DNA from: Methylobacterium frigidaeris
GTDB lineage: Bacteria; Pseudomonadota; Alphaproteobacteria; Rhizobiales; Beijerinckiaceae
Direction of reading: 5' to 3'
NCBI RefSeq assembly: GCF_022179185.1
Contig: NZ_BPQJ01000017.1
Span: forward strand, 62,001-126,000
DNA: 64,000 nucleotides
Shown here: piece after piece, positions 26,551-34,837 of the stretch
How positions within the stretch are numbered: the first letter of the stretch is position 1
Layout of the letters: each line of letters opens with the position of its first letter
Position numbers and translations under genes: made by a program
Notes under the pieces: generated by a model
Told to the model about the DNA's origin: nothing
The model's database searches: none
What the model saw: only the letters and a program-made list of their open reading frames with translations

Positions 26551-27777
26551 GTGACCCGCCCGCTGCCCGCCGACGGGCTCGATTCCGCCGCCGCCTGGCG
26601 CCGCCTCGCCGTCTCCGTGCTGCTGACCACCATCGGCGGCGTCGGCATGTGGTCGGTGGTGGTGGTGCTGCCCGCCGTGCAGGCGGAGTTCGGCGCCGCC
26701 CGCGGCGCCGCATCCTTGCCCTACACCCTCACCATGGTCGGCTTCGCCTTCGGCGGCGTGCTGATGGGACGCCTCGCCGACCGGTTCGGCATCCTGGCAC
26801 CGCTGGTGCTCGGCGGGGTCTGCCTCTTCCTCGGCTACGGCGCGACCGCGCTCTCGACCAGCCTGTGGCAGTTCGCCCTCGCCCACGGGATCCTGATCGG
26901 GCTCCTCGGCTCCAGCGCCGCCTTCGGGCCGCTGATGGCCGACATCTCGCTGTGGTTCGCGCGCCGGCGCGGCATCGCGGTCTCGGTCTGCGCCGCGGGC
27001 AACTACCTCGCCGGCACCCTGTGGCCGCCGCTGGTCCAGCACGCGGTGTCGGCTTACGGCTGGCGCGCCACGCAAGCGGGCATCGGCCTGTTCTGCCTCG
27101 CCACCATGCTGCCCCTGGCGTTCCTGATGCGCCGGCGCCCGCCGGTCGCGACGGTCGAGCGCGGCGGGCTCGCGGGGGCGGGCGGCACGCTCGGCCTGCC
27201 GCCCAACGTCCTCCAGGGCCTGCTCGTCGTCGCGGGGCTCGCCTGCTGCGTCGCGATGTCGATGCCGCAGGTCCACATCGTCGCCTATTGCGGCGACCTC
27301 GGCTACGGTGTCGCCCGCGGCGCCGAGATGCTGTCCCTGATGCTCGGCTTCGGCATCGTCAGCCGGGTCGCCTCCGGCTTCCTCGCCGACCGGATCGGCG
27401 GCCTGCCGACGCTCCTCGTCGGCTCGGTGCTCCAGGGCGTCGCGCTCCTCCTCTACCTCGCCTTCGACGGGCTGACCTCGCTCTACGTGATCTCGGCCCT
27501 GTTCGGCCTGTTCCAGGGCGGCATCGTGCCGGCCTACGCGATCATCGTGCGCGAGCTGTTTCCCGCCAGCGAGGCCGGGGGCCGGGTCGGCGTGGTCATC
27601 ATGGCGACGCTGTTCGGCATGGCGCTCGGCGGCTGGCTCTCCGGCGTGATCTTCGACCTCAGCGGCTCCTACGCGGCGGCCTTCGCCAACGGGATCGGCT
27701 GGAACCTCCTCAACGTCGCCATCACCCTGTGGCTGGTGCAGCGCCGGGCGGGGCAGGGGCGGGCGCTGCCGGCCTGA
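26551..27777 (+). CDS. MFS transporter (oxalate/monocarboxylate-type)
   Basis: This 408-residue inner-membrane protein has twelve spans. The first inter-span loop shows 'GVLMGRLADRFGILAP', the MFS signature, and the mirrored loop in the second half reads 'VASGFLADRIGGLPTLLVG'. The pattern 'LPYTLTMVGFAFGGV' and 'YGWRATQAGIGLFCLATML' resembles monocarboxylate or OxlT-like carriers. The GTG at 26551 has GAGGAAA 8 bases upstream; the frame is open through the previous gene, so the longer version was rejected. It follows the ABC operon by 155 bp on the same strand. The substrate is not known. Confidence 0.88.
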   Translation: MTRPLPADGLDSAAAWRRLAVSVLLTTIGGVGMWSVVVVLPAVQAEFGAARGAASLPYTLTMVGFAFGGVLMGRLADRFGILAPLVLGGVCLFLGYGATALSTSLWQFALAHGILIGLLGSSAAFGPLMADISLWFARRRGIAVSVCAAGNYLAGTLWPPLVQHAVSAYGWRATQAGIGLFCLATMLPLAFLMRRRPPVATVERGGLAGAGGTLGLPPNVLQGLLVVAGLACCVAMSMPQVHIVAYCGDLGYGVARGAEMLSLMLGFGIVSRVASGFLADRIGGLPTLLVGSVLQGVALLLYLAFDGLTSLYVISALFGLFQGGIVPAYAIIVRELFPASEAGGRVGVVIMATLFGMALGGWLSGVIFDLSGSYAAAFANGIGWNLLNVAITLWLVQRRAGQGRALPA

Positions 27778-28121
27778 GGCGCGATCGGGCGCAGTCGAGG
27801 CCCGGCTCGCGGGGCCCGGATCATCTGCGCGACGCTGCGGCAGGAACCGGCCGGGATTTCGGCCGTTTGAAGTCCGTTGCAGTCCCGGCAGAATACGGGA
27901 CCAATCAAGGACAGCCTCGGTGCGGCCACTCCGGCAATCCCACGCCGTGGTGCGGAATGTCACCGCGGCGGCGCGTCGGCATGTTTACCGTTTTCGCAAT
28001 GGGCCCGCCTGGGCGGCGCAACTCTTCGGGCGCTCGCGACTTATCCATGGCAAGAGAGAGCGGTCCAGAGCCACTTCGCCGGACGTTGCCGCTCGGCATT
28101 CAACCGATGGGATCACCGACC
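27778..28121. other. Intergenic region with weak hairpins
   Basis: About 340 bp. A 6-bp stem CGGCCG-GGATTT-CGGCCG followed by TTT (27848-27868) may be a weak terminator for the MFS gene. A second inverted repeat GTCCCG...CGGGAC lies at 27882-27901. No gene was recognised. Confidence 0.35.
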
Positions 28122-28388
28122 ATGCGTGCGCGTCCCTGCGCCCGACTGCCCCTGCTCGCGCTCCTGGCCGCCCTGGCCACGGCCGGCGCCCCGCTCTGCG
28201 CGAGCGCCGCCCCCGCGGTCGACAAGGCGCCGAAGGCCGGACCGGGCACCACCCGCGACGTCGCAGCGACGTCGAGCGTCGCCGCGCCCGCCGCGGAGGC
28301 CGACGACGCCCAGTGCTCCACCTCCCGCAAGAAGCTCTTCGTCGATGGCGAAGGCTGGATCGTGCGCCGGGTGACGACCTGCCGGTGA
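28122..28388 (+). CDS. Small secreted protein
   Basis: This 88-residue protein has a clear signal peptide ('MRARPCARLPLLALLAALA', cut near 'CASAAPA'). The mature part is about 60 residues: a Lys/Pro/Ala-rich stretch, then a conserved-looking tail 'CSTSRKKLFVDGEGWIVRRV' with two Cys that could form a disulfide. I recall similar short proteins in Methylobacterium genomes without a known role. An ATG 15 bp upstream is an alternative start. A terminator-like hairpin with a short T-run follows. Confidence 0.6.
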   Translation: MRARPCARLPLLALLAALATAGAPLCASAAPAVDKAPKAGPGTTRDVAATSSVAAPAAEADDAQCSTSRKKLFVDGEGWIVRRVTTCR

Positions 28389-28413
28389 CTCGTCCGGCAT
28401 CGGTGAGCGTCGG

Positions 28414-28439
28414 GGCCCGTCTCGGTGAGGCGGGCCTTT
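28414..28439 (+). terminator. Rho-independent terminator after small secreted gene
   Basis: A 10-bp stem with one G-T pair (28414-28423 with 28427-28436), a GGT loop and TTT. It lies 25 bp after the stop of the small secreted protein. Confidence 0.65.
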
Positions 28440-28608
28440 CTCGTGCGGCAGAAGGGGGCTGTTTGGCAACGAGGTCCGGTTCGGCACCAGTCCGGCGTCA
28501 CGCGACGGTCTTGGCTCCCCTCCTCGTCATCAATTCAGTCTCGCGTCGGGAGCGCGACTGAGGTGATGACGGAGCGGGATGAGAACAGCGTCGGCCCGAA
28601 CGAGACGA

Positions 28609-28636
28609 GGCGCCCGCAGCTTCCGCCGCGGGCGCC
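28609..28636. terminator. GC hairpin at the 3' end of the MHS transporter gene
   Basis: A perfect 9-bp repeat GGCGCCCGC (28609-28617) pairs with GCGGGCGCC (28628-28636). It lies 25 bp past the stop of the minus-strand transporter gene and lacks a T-run on that strand, so it may be a weak terminator. Confidence 0.45.
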
Positions 28637-28660
28637 CCTCTTGATCACATCATCCTCAAC

Positions 28661-30358
28661 TCAGTGCGCGGTATCCCGCTCGTCGAAGATGTCCCGGTCC
28701 TTGGTCTCGGGCACGAAGAGCAGGCCGAGCACGAAGGTCATCAGGGCGATGACGATCGGGTACCAGAGGCCGTAATAGATGTCGCCGGTCTGGGCCACCA
28801 TCGCGAAGGCGGTGGCGGGGAGCAGGCCGCCGAACCAGCCGTTGCCGATGTGGTAGGGCAGGGACATCGAGGTGTAGCGGATCCGGGTCGGGAACAGCTC
28901 GACCAGGGCCGCGGCGATCGGGCCGTAGACCATCGTGACGAAGAGCACGAGGACGAACAGGAGCCCGATCACCCCGGCGACCTGCGGCCGGAAGATGTCG
29001 AACGGGTTCGACATCTTGACCACCTGGGCATCGCCCGCCTTCGGGTAGCCTGCCGCCTGGAGGGCGGAGGCCGCGGCCTTGTTGAACTCCGCCGCCGGGG
29101 ATCCTGCCGCGAAGGGGACCTCGGTGCCGTTGACCCGCACCACGGTCGGCTGGCCGGCGGGCGCGGCCTCGGTGCTGTAGCGCACCGAGGACTTGGCGAG
29201 GTAGTCGCGGGCGAGGTCGCAGGGGGCCGAGAACACCCGTGTGCCGACGGGGTTGAACAGGCTGCCGCACTGGGCCGGATCGGCCACCACCGTCACCTTG
29301 ACGGTCTCGATCGCCTTCTCGAGGGCGGGGTTGGCCAGGGTGGTGATCTGCTTGAACACCGGGAAGAAGCTGAGCGCCGCGATCAGGCAGCCGGCCAGGA
29401 TGATCGGCTTGCGGCCGATCTTGTCCGAGAGCCAGCCGAACACCACGAAGAAGCCGGTGCCGAGGAGCAGCGCCCAGGCGATCAGGAGGTTGGCCGTGTA
29501 GCCGTCGACCTTCAGGATCGATTGCAGGAAGAACAGGGCGTAGAACTGGCCAGTGTACCAGACCACGCCCTGGCCGGCGACGAGGCCGAGCAGCGCGATC
29601 AGCGCGATCTTGGCGTTGCGCCACTGGCCGAAGGCCTCGGTGAGCGGAGCCTTCGAGGTCTTGCCCTCCTCCTTCATGCGCTGGAAGGCCGGCGACTCGT
29701 TGAGCTGCAGACGGATCCAGAGCGAGATGCCGAGCAGCAGCACCGAGACCAGGAACGGGATGCGCCAGCCCCACTCGGCGAAGGCGGCCTCGCCGGTGAC
29801 GGTCCGCACCGTCAGGATCACGATCAGCGACAGGAACAGGCCGAGCGTCGCGGTGGTCTGGATCCAGCTGGTGTAGAAGCCGCGCCGGCCCATCGGCGCG
29901 TGCTCGGCGACGTAGGTCGCCGCACCCCCGTACTCGCCGCCGAGCGCCAGGCCCTGCGCCAGGCGCAGGATGATCAGGATGATCGGCGCCGCGATGCCGA
30001 TCTGCGCGGCGTTGGGCAGGATGCCGACGATGAAGGTCGACAGGCCCATCAGCAGGATGGTGACGAGGAAGGTGTACTTGCGCCCGACGATGTCGCCGAC
30101 GCGTCCGAACACCAGGGCGCCGAACGGCCGCACCAGGAAGCCCGCCGCGAAGGCGAGCAGCGCGAAGATGTCCCGGGTCGCCGGCGGGTAGGACGAGAAG
30201 AACTGCGCGCCGATGATGCCGGCGAGCGAGCCGTAGAGGTAGAAGTCGTACCACTCGAAGACGGTGCCGAGGGAGGAGGCCAGGATGACCTTCTTCTCCT
30301 CCCGCGTCATCGGGCGCGCGGCATCGCCGGCTTGCCCGAGGGCGGCTGAGCTTGCCAT
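28661..30358 (-). CDS. MFS transporter, metabolite:H+ symporter (MHS) family
   Basis: This 565-residue inner-membrane protein resembles ProP/KgtP/ShiA-type carriers: 'SSLGTVFEWYDFYLYGSLA' at the start, 'GALVFGRVGDIVGRKYTFL' in the first loop, 'RLAQGLALGGEYGGAATYV' and 'FGWLSDKIGRKPIILAG'. It is about 110-130 residues longer than ProP because of a large soluble insert in the second half (from about 'TTLANPALEKAIETVK' to 'VVKMSNPFDIF'). The insert has two Cys residues and is predicted to face the periplasm. The ATG at 30358 has AAGGAGG 9 bases upstream; a longer open frame was rejected. The substrate may be an organic acid or betaine. Confidence 0.9.
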   Translation of the reverse strand: MASSAALGQAGDAARPMTREEKKVILASSLGTVFEWYDFYLYGSLAGIIGAQFFSSYPPATRDIFALLAFAAGFLVRPFGALVFGRVGDIVGRKYTFLVTILLMGLSTFIVGILPNAAQIGIAAPIILIILRLAQGLALGGEYGGAATYVAEHAPMGRRGFYTSWIQTTATLGLFLSLIVILTVRTVTGEAAFAEWGWRIPFLVSVLLLGISLWIRLQLNESPAFQRMKEEGKTSKAPLTEAFGQWRNAKIALIALLGLVAGQGVVWYTGQFYALFFLQSILKVDGYTANLLIAWALLLGTGFFVVFGWLSDKIGRKPIILAGCLIAALSFFPVFKQITTLANPALEKAIETVKVTVVADPAQCGSLFNPVGTRVFSAPCDLARDYLAKSSVRYSTEAAPAGQPTVVRVNGTEVPFAAGSPAAEFNKAAASALQAAGYPKAGDAQVVKMSNPFDIFRPQVAGVIGLLFVLVLFVTMVYGPIAAALVELFPTRIRYTSMSLPYHIGNGWFGGLLPATAFAMVAQTGDIYYGLWYPIVIALMTFVLGLLFVPETKDRDIFDERDTAH

Positions 30359-31051
30359 AGGGTGTGTCCTCCTTGGGGAGCGTTTCCTTGAGGGACGGCA
30401 CGCATCGTCCGCGCGAATCTTCGCCGCGTCGGAATCCGCGTTGGAGTGTGAACCGGGTGTCCGGCGGCGCCTTCCGCCGGGCGAGGGGATTGAAACCACC
30501 CGCTCGCGCGTGATCCGCCGCTGACACGAATCGTTAAGCCAGCCCTGCGCCGCGGCCCATCCGACAATTCGTCGTGAGACTTAGGTCGTGAGACTTCCGT
30601 CGGGGGGCCGAACCTGATCCCGATCGGCGTGACGGACCGCCGCGGTTCTGACGCCGCCATTCTCGAACCTCCGACCACGCCCGTCCTCGGCCCAGCTCGC
30701 CAGCGGCAAGCTCGGCGATCTTCCGGCCGATGGCCGCAGGAGGATCGCCGCCGCGCCGGAACCAGGGCGCGGACCGACGGGTCCATGCCGAAACCCGAAG
30801 CGGAGGCCGTCGTCACCCCACCCAAGCCGTTTGGGATTCCGTCGAAGGCGATGGCCGGCTTTGCTTTGCGTGGATCGGCCGCCAGGGTCATGTGGCGCTT
30901 CAGGAGATCGGAGCCTGCCCGTCCATAGCCTTGACGAAGCGGAAGGCATGGTTGGGCGAGACCGCTCACAATATGGCTTGCAAGAGATTGCAAACTGAAG
31001 ATTCTTCGCATAAGCCGTGTTTCTGTATCGTCCCAGAGAGCACGGATTGCG
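30359..31051. other. Gene-poor region before the GT-D/FkbM island
   Basis: About 690 bp. The 12-bp unit GTCGTGAGACTT occurs twice (30571-30582 and 30585-30596). Open frames on both strands (for example minus 30581-31201 and plus 30730-31065) show no family likeness and no ribosome site. GC falls sharply after about 30960, marking the edge of the AT-rich island. It could hold decayed mobile DNA, but nothing can be named. Confidence 0.4.
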
Positions 31052-33133
31052 ATGATTGCGGATGAAATCATCAAACAATGGTCGCTTGCTCTTCAGACTG
31101 AAAATGAATCTGACAACAATAAAATATATGATTACATAAATTCCAATTCTGAAAGCGAAGATTTCTGGCATGTTCCTCTGCGGATTACATATTTTATTCA
31201 CAAGTGCAACGATTTTGCGTCTCTTTTGCGCGTGTCAGAACGTTTTATGTCGTATCCCGATTTTTGGGACCATTGCATCAAAGACCTGTCCTACAATGTA
31301 AGTATATATTGCAATTCTCCCGGAAAAGCCGTTCCGCATCTAGATGCTGCGCGTCGCGCCGGAAAACTTTCCGGCGAGATGATGCTTTTTTCCGCCGTAC
31401 AACACGCGCGCGTTGGCGAAATGGATCCAGCGTTTGATTTGATTACAGAGACGAGCTCTCGTTTCCCAGAGATGGCAGCAGAAACACAAATACACAGCCA
31501 ATTTATCAATTTGCTGTCTCGTTTTGGATATGACGAGGCAATTCGAATGCTGGCAGAAATCAAGCGGCGGTTTTCCAATGCCAGCATCGTCGATGTCGAA
31601 AAGGAAATCATCCGAGCCCTGGACACAGGCACGCCCTATCTACTCCTCCGTCTCGGTGACGGAGAAGGATCGTGCACCATTGTCAGCGACGAGGATGAAA
31701 ACGAGTACCGCGATTATTATAGAGCAAATCGAAAAGAATTTACAGAAATCTGGTTCAAAAATCCATCCATAGTCGATGATCATGAATTTTTGGGAGCGAT
31801 AAAAGCATTTAACGACGCCATTCCTGCGGCAGACTGCTTGGGCGGCATCTACGCGGAGGCAATCGACCACGAATATGGGATCGGCTCGCGGCGTGGCATC
31901 GCGTGGGTTGTTAACACGATGCGGAAAGCCTTGGCACTGTCCACCCACGACCCGGCCTGGGCTGCACGAACCTCGGTGCATAGCCTGGTATTGCACTACG
32001 ACTTGGTGCTCAGTGGAACCCTGGCGCGCGTTCTGCGCGGCCGTGCCAAAATCGGGCTCATCAGCTGCCACGATGACCTCCCCGAGGCGCTTCAACGCAC
32101 CTACGGGATCGGTGAGGTCGAGCACTTCAAGGTGCCCGGCGAGCAAAGCCACCGGGCGACTCTCGGCGACCGCTCGGTCGAAGGCGCGCACTGGCCGCAT
32201 CGATTCCGCGAGTTGTGCGCTGAGCTTGACCGACCAATCGATCGGCGCGGGCAGCTGTTTCTAGTAGCGGCTGGAATACTTGGAAAGATCTATGCACACA
32301 AGCTAAAGCAGAGCGGTGCCGTTGTCATTGATATCGGCGCAGTAGCAGACCTGTGGATGGGAAAAATCACTCGCACATTCCCCGATCTTCCGCCAGATCT
32401 GGCGCTCAAGCCGAAATTTGCACCTATCAATCTGATCGATGTCGGCGGGTTAGGCGGTATTGGCGCTGAATGGCAGCCCTATCTCGACCGGATCCGTCCA
32501 GTCATATTCGAGCCGAACCCGCCCGAAGCAGCCGCCATCCGGGAGCGTATGGGCAGCGTCAGGGGCGCATTGATCGTCGAGCGGGCGCTGAGCAACCGCC
32601 GAGAGCAGCGCACGCTCAACGTCGCCAAGAGCCTCGGATGCACATCGTTGCTCACACCAAACAGCAGCTTGCTCTGGCGCTATTCGATCGAGCCAGCATT
32701 TCGAATCACTCACACGGTCCAGGTTGATTGTGTGCGCTATGATTCCCTCGTCGGTCGCGGCGAGGTACCCCTACCCGACGCTATCAAAATCGACGTCCAG
32801 GGGTTTGAGTACGAAGTTCTTGAAGGATTTGGAGACACCCTATTTAACTGCCTTGGCATCAAACTAGAAGCACATCTCTATCCTATCTATGAAGGACAGA
32901 AACTTTTGCACGATCTCGTGCGGCTGCTGAACCGTTTCGGGCTTGCATTGCGCAAAATCATACCCGTCGATCATTTTGATGGCGATATCGTCGAGGTGGA
33001 TGCTTGGTTCACCTGTGATGCGGCCCGATCTGCAGCGCTCGATTCGGAGAGAGCGGCAAAATTAGCGTTCATCGAGACGGTCTGGGAGCTGCCTGCACAC
33101 CGTCGCATATTTGGAGCCGATCAGTTTGCCTGA
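31052..33133 (+). CDS. GT-D-type glycosyltransferase fused to FkbM-family methyltransferase
   Basis: This 693-residue protein has three parts. Residues 1-185 are helical and TPR-like with no clear family. Residues about 190-425 look like a GT-D (DUF1792-type) transferase: 'YLLLRLGDGEGSCTI' near 196 holds the acidic nucleotide-sugar motif and 'LFLVAAGILGKIYAHKL' with 'VIDIGAVADLWMGK' forms the late motif. Residues about 455-665 are an FkbM/Methyltransf_21 domain: 'NLIDVGGLGGIG', 'PVIFEPNPPEA', 'DAIKIDVQGFEYEVLEGFG'. It should add a sugar and methylate a glycan, but the target is unknown. The first 800 bp are strongly AT-rich, the rest is closer to the genome, which hints at mosaic origin. It stands alone between unrelated genes. 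Confidence 0.85.
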   Translation: MIADEIIKQWSLALQTENESDNNKIYDYINSNSESEDFWHVPLRITYFIHKCNDFASLLRVSERFMSYPDFWDHCIKDLSYNVSIYCNSPGKAVPHLDAARRAGKLSGEMMLFSAVQHARVGEMDPAFDLITETSSRFPEMAAETQIHSQFINLLSRFGYDEAIRMLAEIKRRFSNASIVDVEKEIIRALDTGTPYLLLRLGDGEGSCTIVSDEDENEYRDYYRANRKEFTEIWFKNPSIVDDHEFLGAIKAFNDAIPAADCLGGIYAEAIDHEYGIGSRRGIAWVVNTMRKALALSTHDPAWAARTSVHSLVLHYDLVLSGTLARVLRGRAKIGLISCHDDLPEALQRTYGIGEVEHFKVPGEQSHRATLGDRSVEGAHWPHRFRELCAELDRPIDRRGQLFLVAAGILGKIYAHKLKQSGAVVIDIGAVADLWMGKITRTFPDLPPDLALKPKFAPINLIDVGGLGGIGAEWQPYLDRIRPVIFEPNPPEAAAIRERMGSVRGALIVERALSNRREQRTLNVAKSLGCTSLLTPNSSLLWRYSIEPAFRITHTVQVDCVRYDSLVGRGEVPLPDAIKIDVQGFEYEVLEGFGDTLFNCLGIKLEAHLYPIYEGQKLLHDLVRLLNRFGLALRKIIPVDHFDGDIVEVDAWFTCDAARSAALDSERAAKLAFIETVWELPAHRRIFGADQFA

Positions 33134-33330
33134 TCGTTGACCCCAGAGCACCACGCCGGCACCTGACTGACGGGAGGATTTGTAGAGCGGGCTGGTCGCG
33201 ACAGGACAGCCGACTGAGCCTCGACCCAGCATATCCGCACTCTGCCACGGCTGGCGCGGCCCCCCGACGGGAACGAGGATGGCGCCCCGGCATTGACCCC
33301 TGCGAGTGCCGGGAGCCGGGAAGACACACG

Positions 33331-33801
33331 ATGCGTCGCGACCTGATCGTCCTCACCCTCGCCGTCACCCTGGTGGGCGCCGGCGCCGAGGCGCAGCCGC
33401 TGCGCGGCCCCGGAACCCCGGGGCAGGGCGGGCGTGCCCACGTCGCGCCGGCCCATCACGGTCGCGCCGCCATCTACGATGTCCGCGGGCGGCACGGCCG
33501 GGGCGGAGGATTCCACGGTCGGCGGTTCGCGGCCTATGGCGGCACCACCTTCGCGGCCCCCCTCGGCCTCTACGGTGGAGCCGGCGTCCTCGAGCCGGGC
33601 CTCGTCGCCGAACCCTACTTCAAGCTGCCGCGCCCGAGCGAGCTCGTCCCCTCCGCCTGGGGCGAGGGCACCTACGGCATCCCGACCGTCTCCGGCATCC
33701 CGGCCCAGCCGAAGGCCGATCCGGTGCTCTACGTCATCAATGGTGGCCAGCGGCCGGTCGGCGGCGCCCGGGTGGTCCCGGTCGAGGCACCGCGGCGCTA
33801 G
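33331..33801 (+). CDS. Secreted Gly/Pro/His-rich hypothetical protein
   Basis: This 156-residue protein has a signal peptide ('MRRDLIVLTLAVTLVGAGA', cut after 'AEA' near residue 21). The mature part is rich in Gly, His and Arg ('HVAPAHHGRAAIYDVRGRH', 'GRGGGFHGRRFAAYGG') and ends with 'DPVLYVINGGQRPVGGARVV'. I recognise no family. A GGAAGA site lies 6 bases before the ATG. It is followed by the kinase gene at 182 bp on the same strand. Confidence 0.65.
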   Translation: MRRDLIVLTLAVTLVGAGAEAQPLRGPGTPGQGGRAHVAPAHHGRAAIYDVRGRHGRGGGFHGRRFAAYGGTTFAAPLGLYGGAGVLEPGLVAEPYFKLPRPSELVPSAWGEGTYGIPTVSGIPAQPKADPVLYVINGGQRPVGGARVVPVEAPRR

Positions 33802-33983
33802 GAGAGCGCCCGACCGCGACTTTTGCTCGCAGCCACCCGGTACGGGATGAGGTTTGCGGCCGGGCGGTCGGTGCTCGCCTGCCGAGATATGATTTGTTAT
33901 GGTCTCCCGGTGACACAGACCTCACCTCCCGCGTCGCCGACGCTGCACCGCCGGACCCGCGCCGGGCGCGGGCGGTCGGGCGC

Positions 33984-34796
33984 ATGAGCGGACCGGAGGC
34001 GAGGATCGACGCGATCCCGCCCGCCGGTCCGGCGGGCCTCGACGGCTCGGCGGACCTCGGCGACGAGACTGCCGCCTTACGCCGGGAAGTCGCCGCCCTG
34101 CGCCGGGCCTTGGCCGAGCGCGACGCGTTCCTGGCCGGCGTCGCGCACGAATTGCGCAACCCGATGACCCCGATCCTCGGCCAGGTCGAGCGCCTGACCG
34201 GCGCCGCCGCGCGCGAGGCGCCGGAGGGCCGGGTGGCGCAGGGGCTGGCGCAGCTGCGCTGGCTCGTCGAGCGCTACGTCCGCCGCGCCACGACCCTCCT
34301 CGACGTCTCCCGGGCGCAGACCGGGCAGCTCGCGCTGCTCGCCGCCCCGGTGCCCCTCGCCGAGGTGGTGGAGGAGGTGGTGGCGTCCTTGAGCCCGATG
34401 GCGGCCCATGCCGGCAGCACGGTCACGGTCGCGGTACCGGACGACCTGGTGCTGTCCTGCGAGCGCCTCGCCCTCGATCAGATCCTCGACAACCTCGTCA
34501 CCAACGCGATCAAGTACGGCGATGGCGGCGCGATCGCGGTCTCGGCGACCCGGGAGGCGGGGACGGCGCGGATTCGGGTGAGCGATCGCGGCATCGGCAT
34601 CGCCGAGACCGACCAGGCCCGCATCTTCGAGCGCTTCGAGCGCGCCGTGGGCGATCCGAGCACCGCACCGGTCGGCTTCGGGGTCGGCCTGTGGCTGGTG
34701 CGCCGCCTCGCCGAGGCGATGGGCGGCGGCGTCGCGCTCGACAGTCGCCCTGGCGAAGGCGCGACCTTCACGGTAACGCTTCCCCTTCACGCGTAG
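33984..34796 (+). CDS. Soluble sensor histidine kinase
   Basis: This 270-residue kinase has no membrane span or PAS domain. A short coiled coil ('DETAALRREVAALRRALAER') leads into the H-box 'GVAHELRNPMTPI' with the phospho-accepting His near residue 55. The ATP-binding domain follows with N-box 'ILDNLVTNAIKYGDG', G1 'VSDRGIGI', F-box 'IFERFERA' and G2 'GFGVGLWLVRRL'. It is 41 bp upstream of a KaiC-like ATPase gene and is followed by a response regulator gene, so the three probably form one signalling operon. With no input domain, the KaiC-like protein is a fair candidate for the input (inference). The ribosome site is poor. Confidence 0.9.
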   Translation: MSGPEARIDAIPPAGPAGLDGSADLGDETAALRREVAALRRALAERDAFLAGVAHELRNPMTPILGQVERLTGAAAREAPEGRVAQGLAQLRWLVERYVRRATTLLDVSRAQTGQLALLAAPVPLAEVVEEVVASLSPMAAHAGSTVTVAVPDDLVLSCERLALDQILDNLVTNAIKYGDGGAIAVSATREAGTARIRVSDRGIGIAETDQARIFERFERAVGDPSTAPVGFGVGLWLVRRLAEAMGGGVALDSRPGEGATFTVTLPLHA

Positions 34797-34837
34797 ACGA
34801 TCGACGAGCCGACGATCGCAGCAACCGAGAGCACAGG

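Noticed and set aside
30581..31201. Open frames on both strands in the gap before the GT-D/FkbM gene
   Set aside because: No family likeness, no ribosome sites, and the frames run across the composition change at the island edge.
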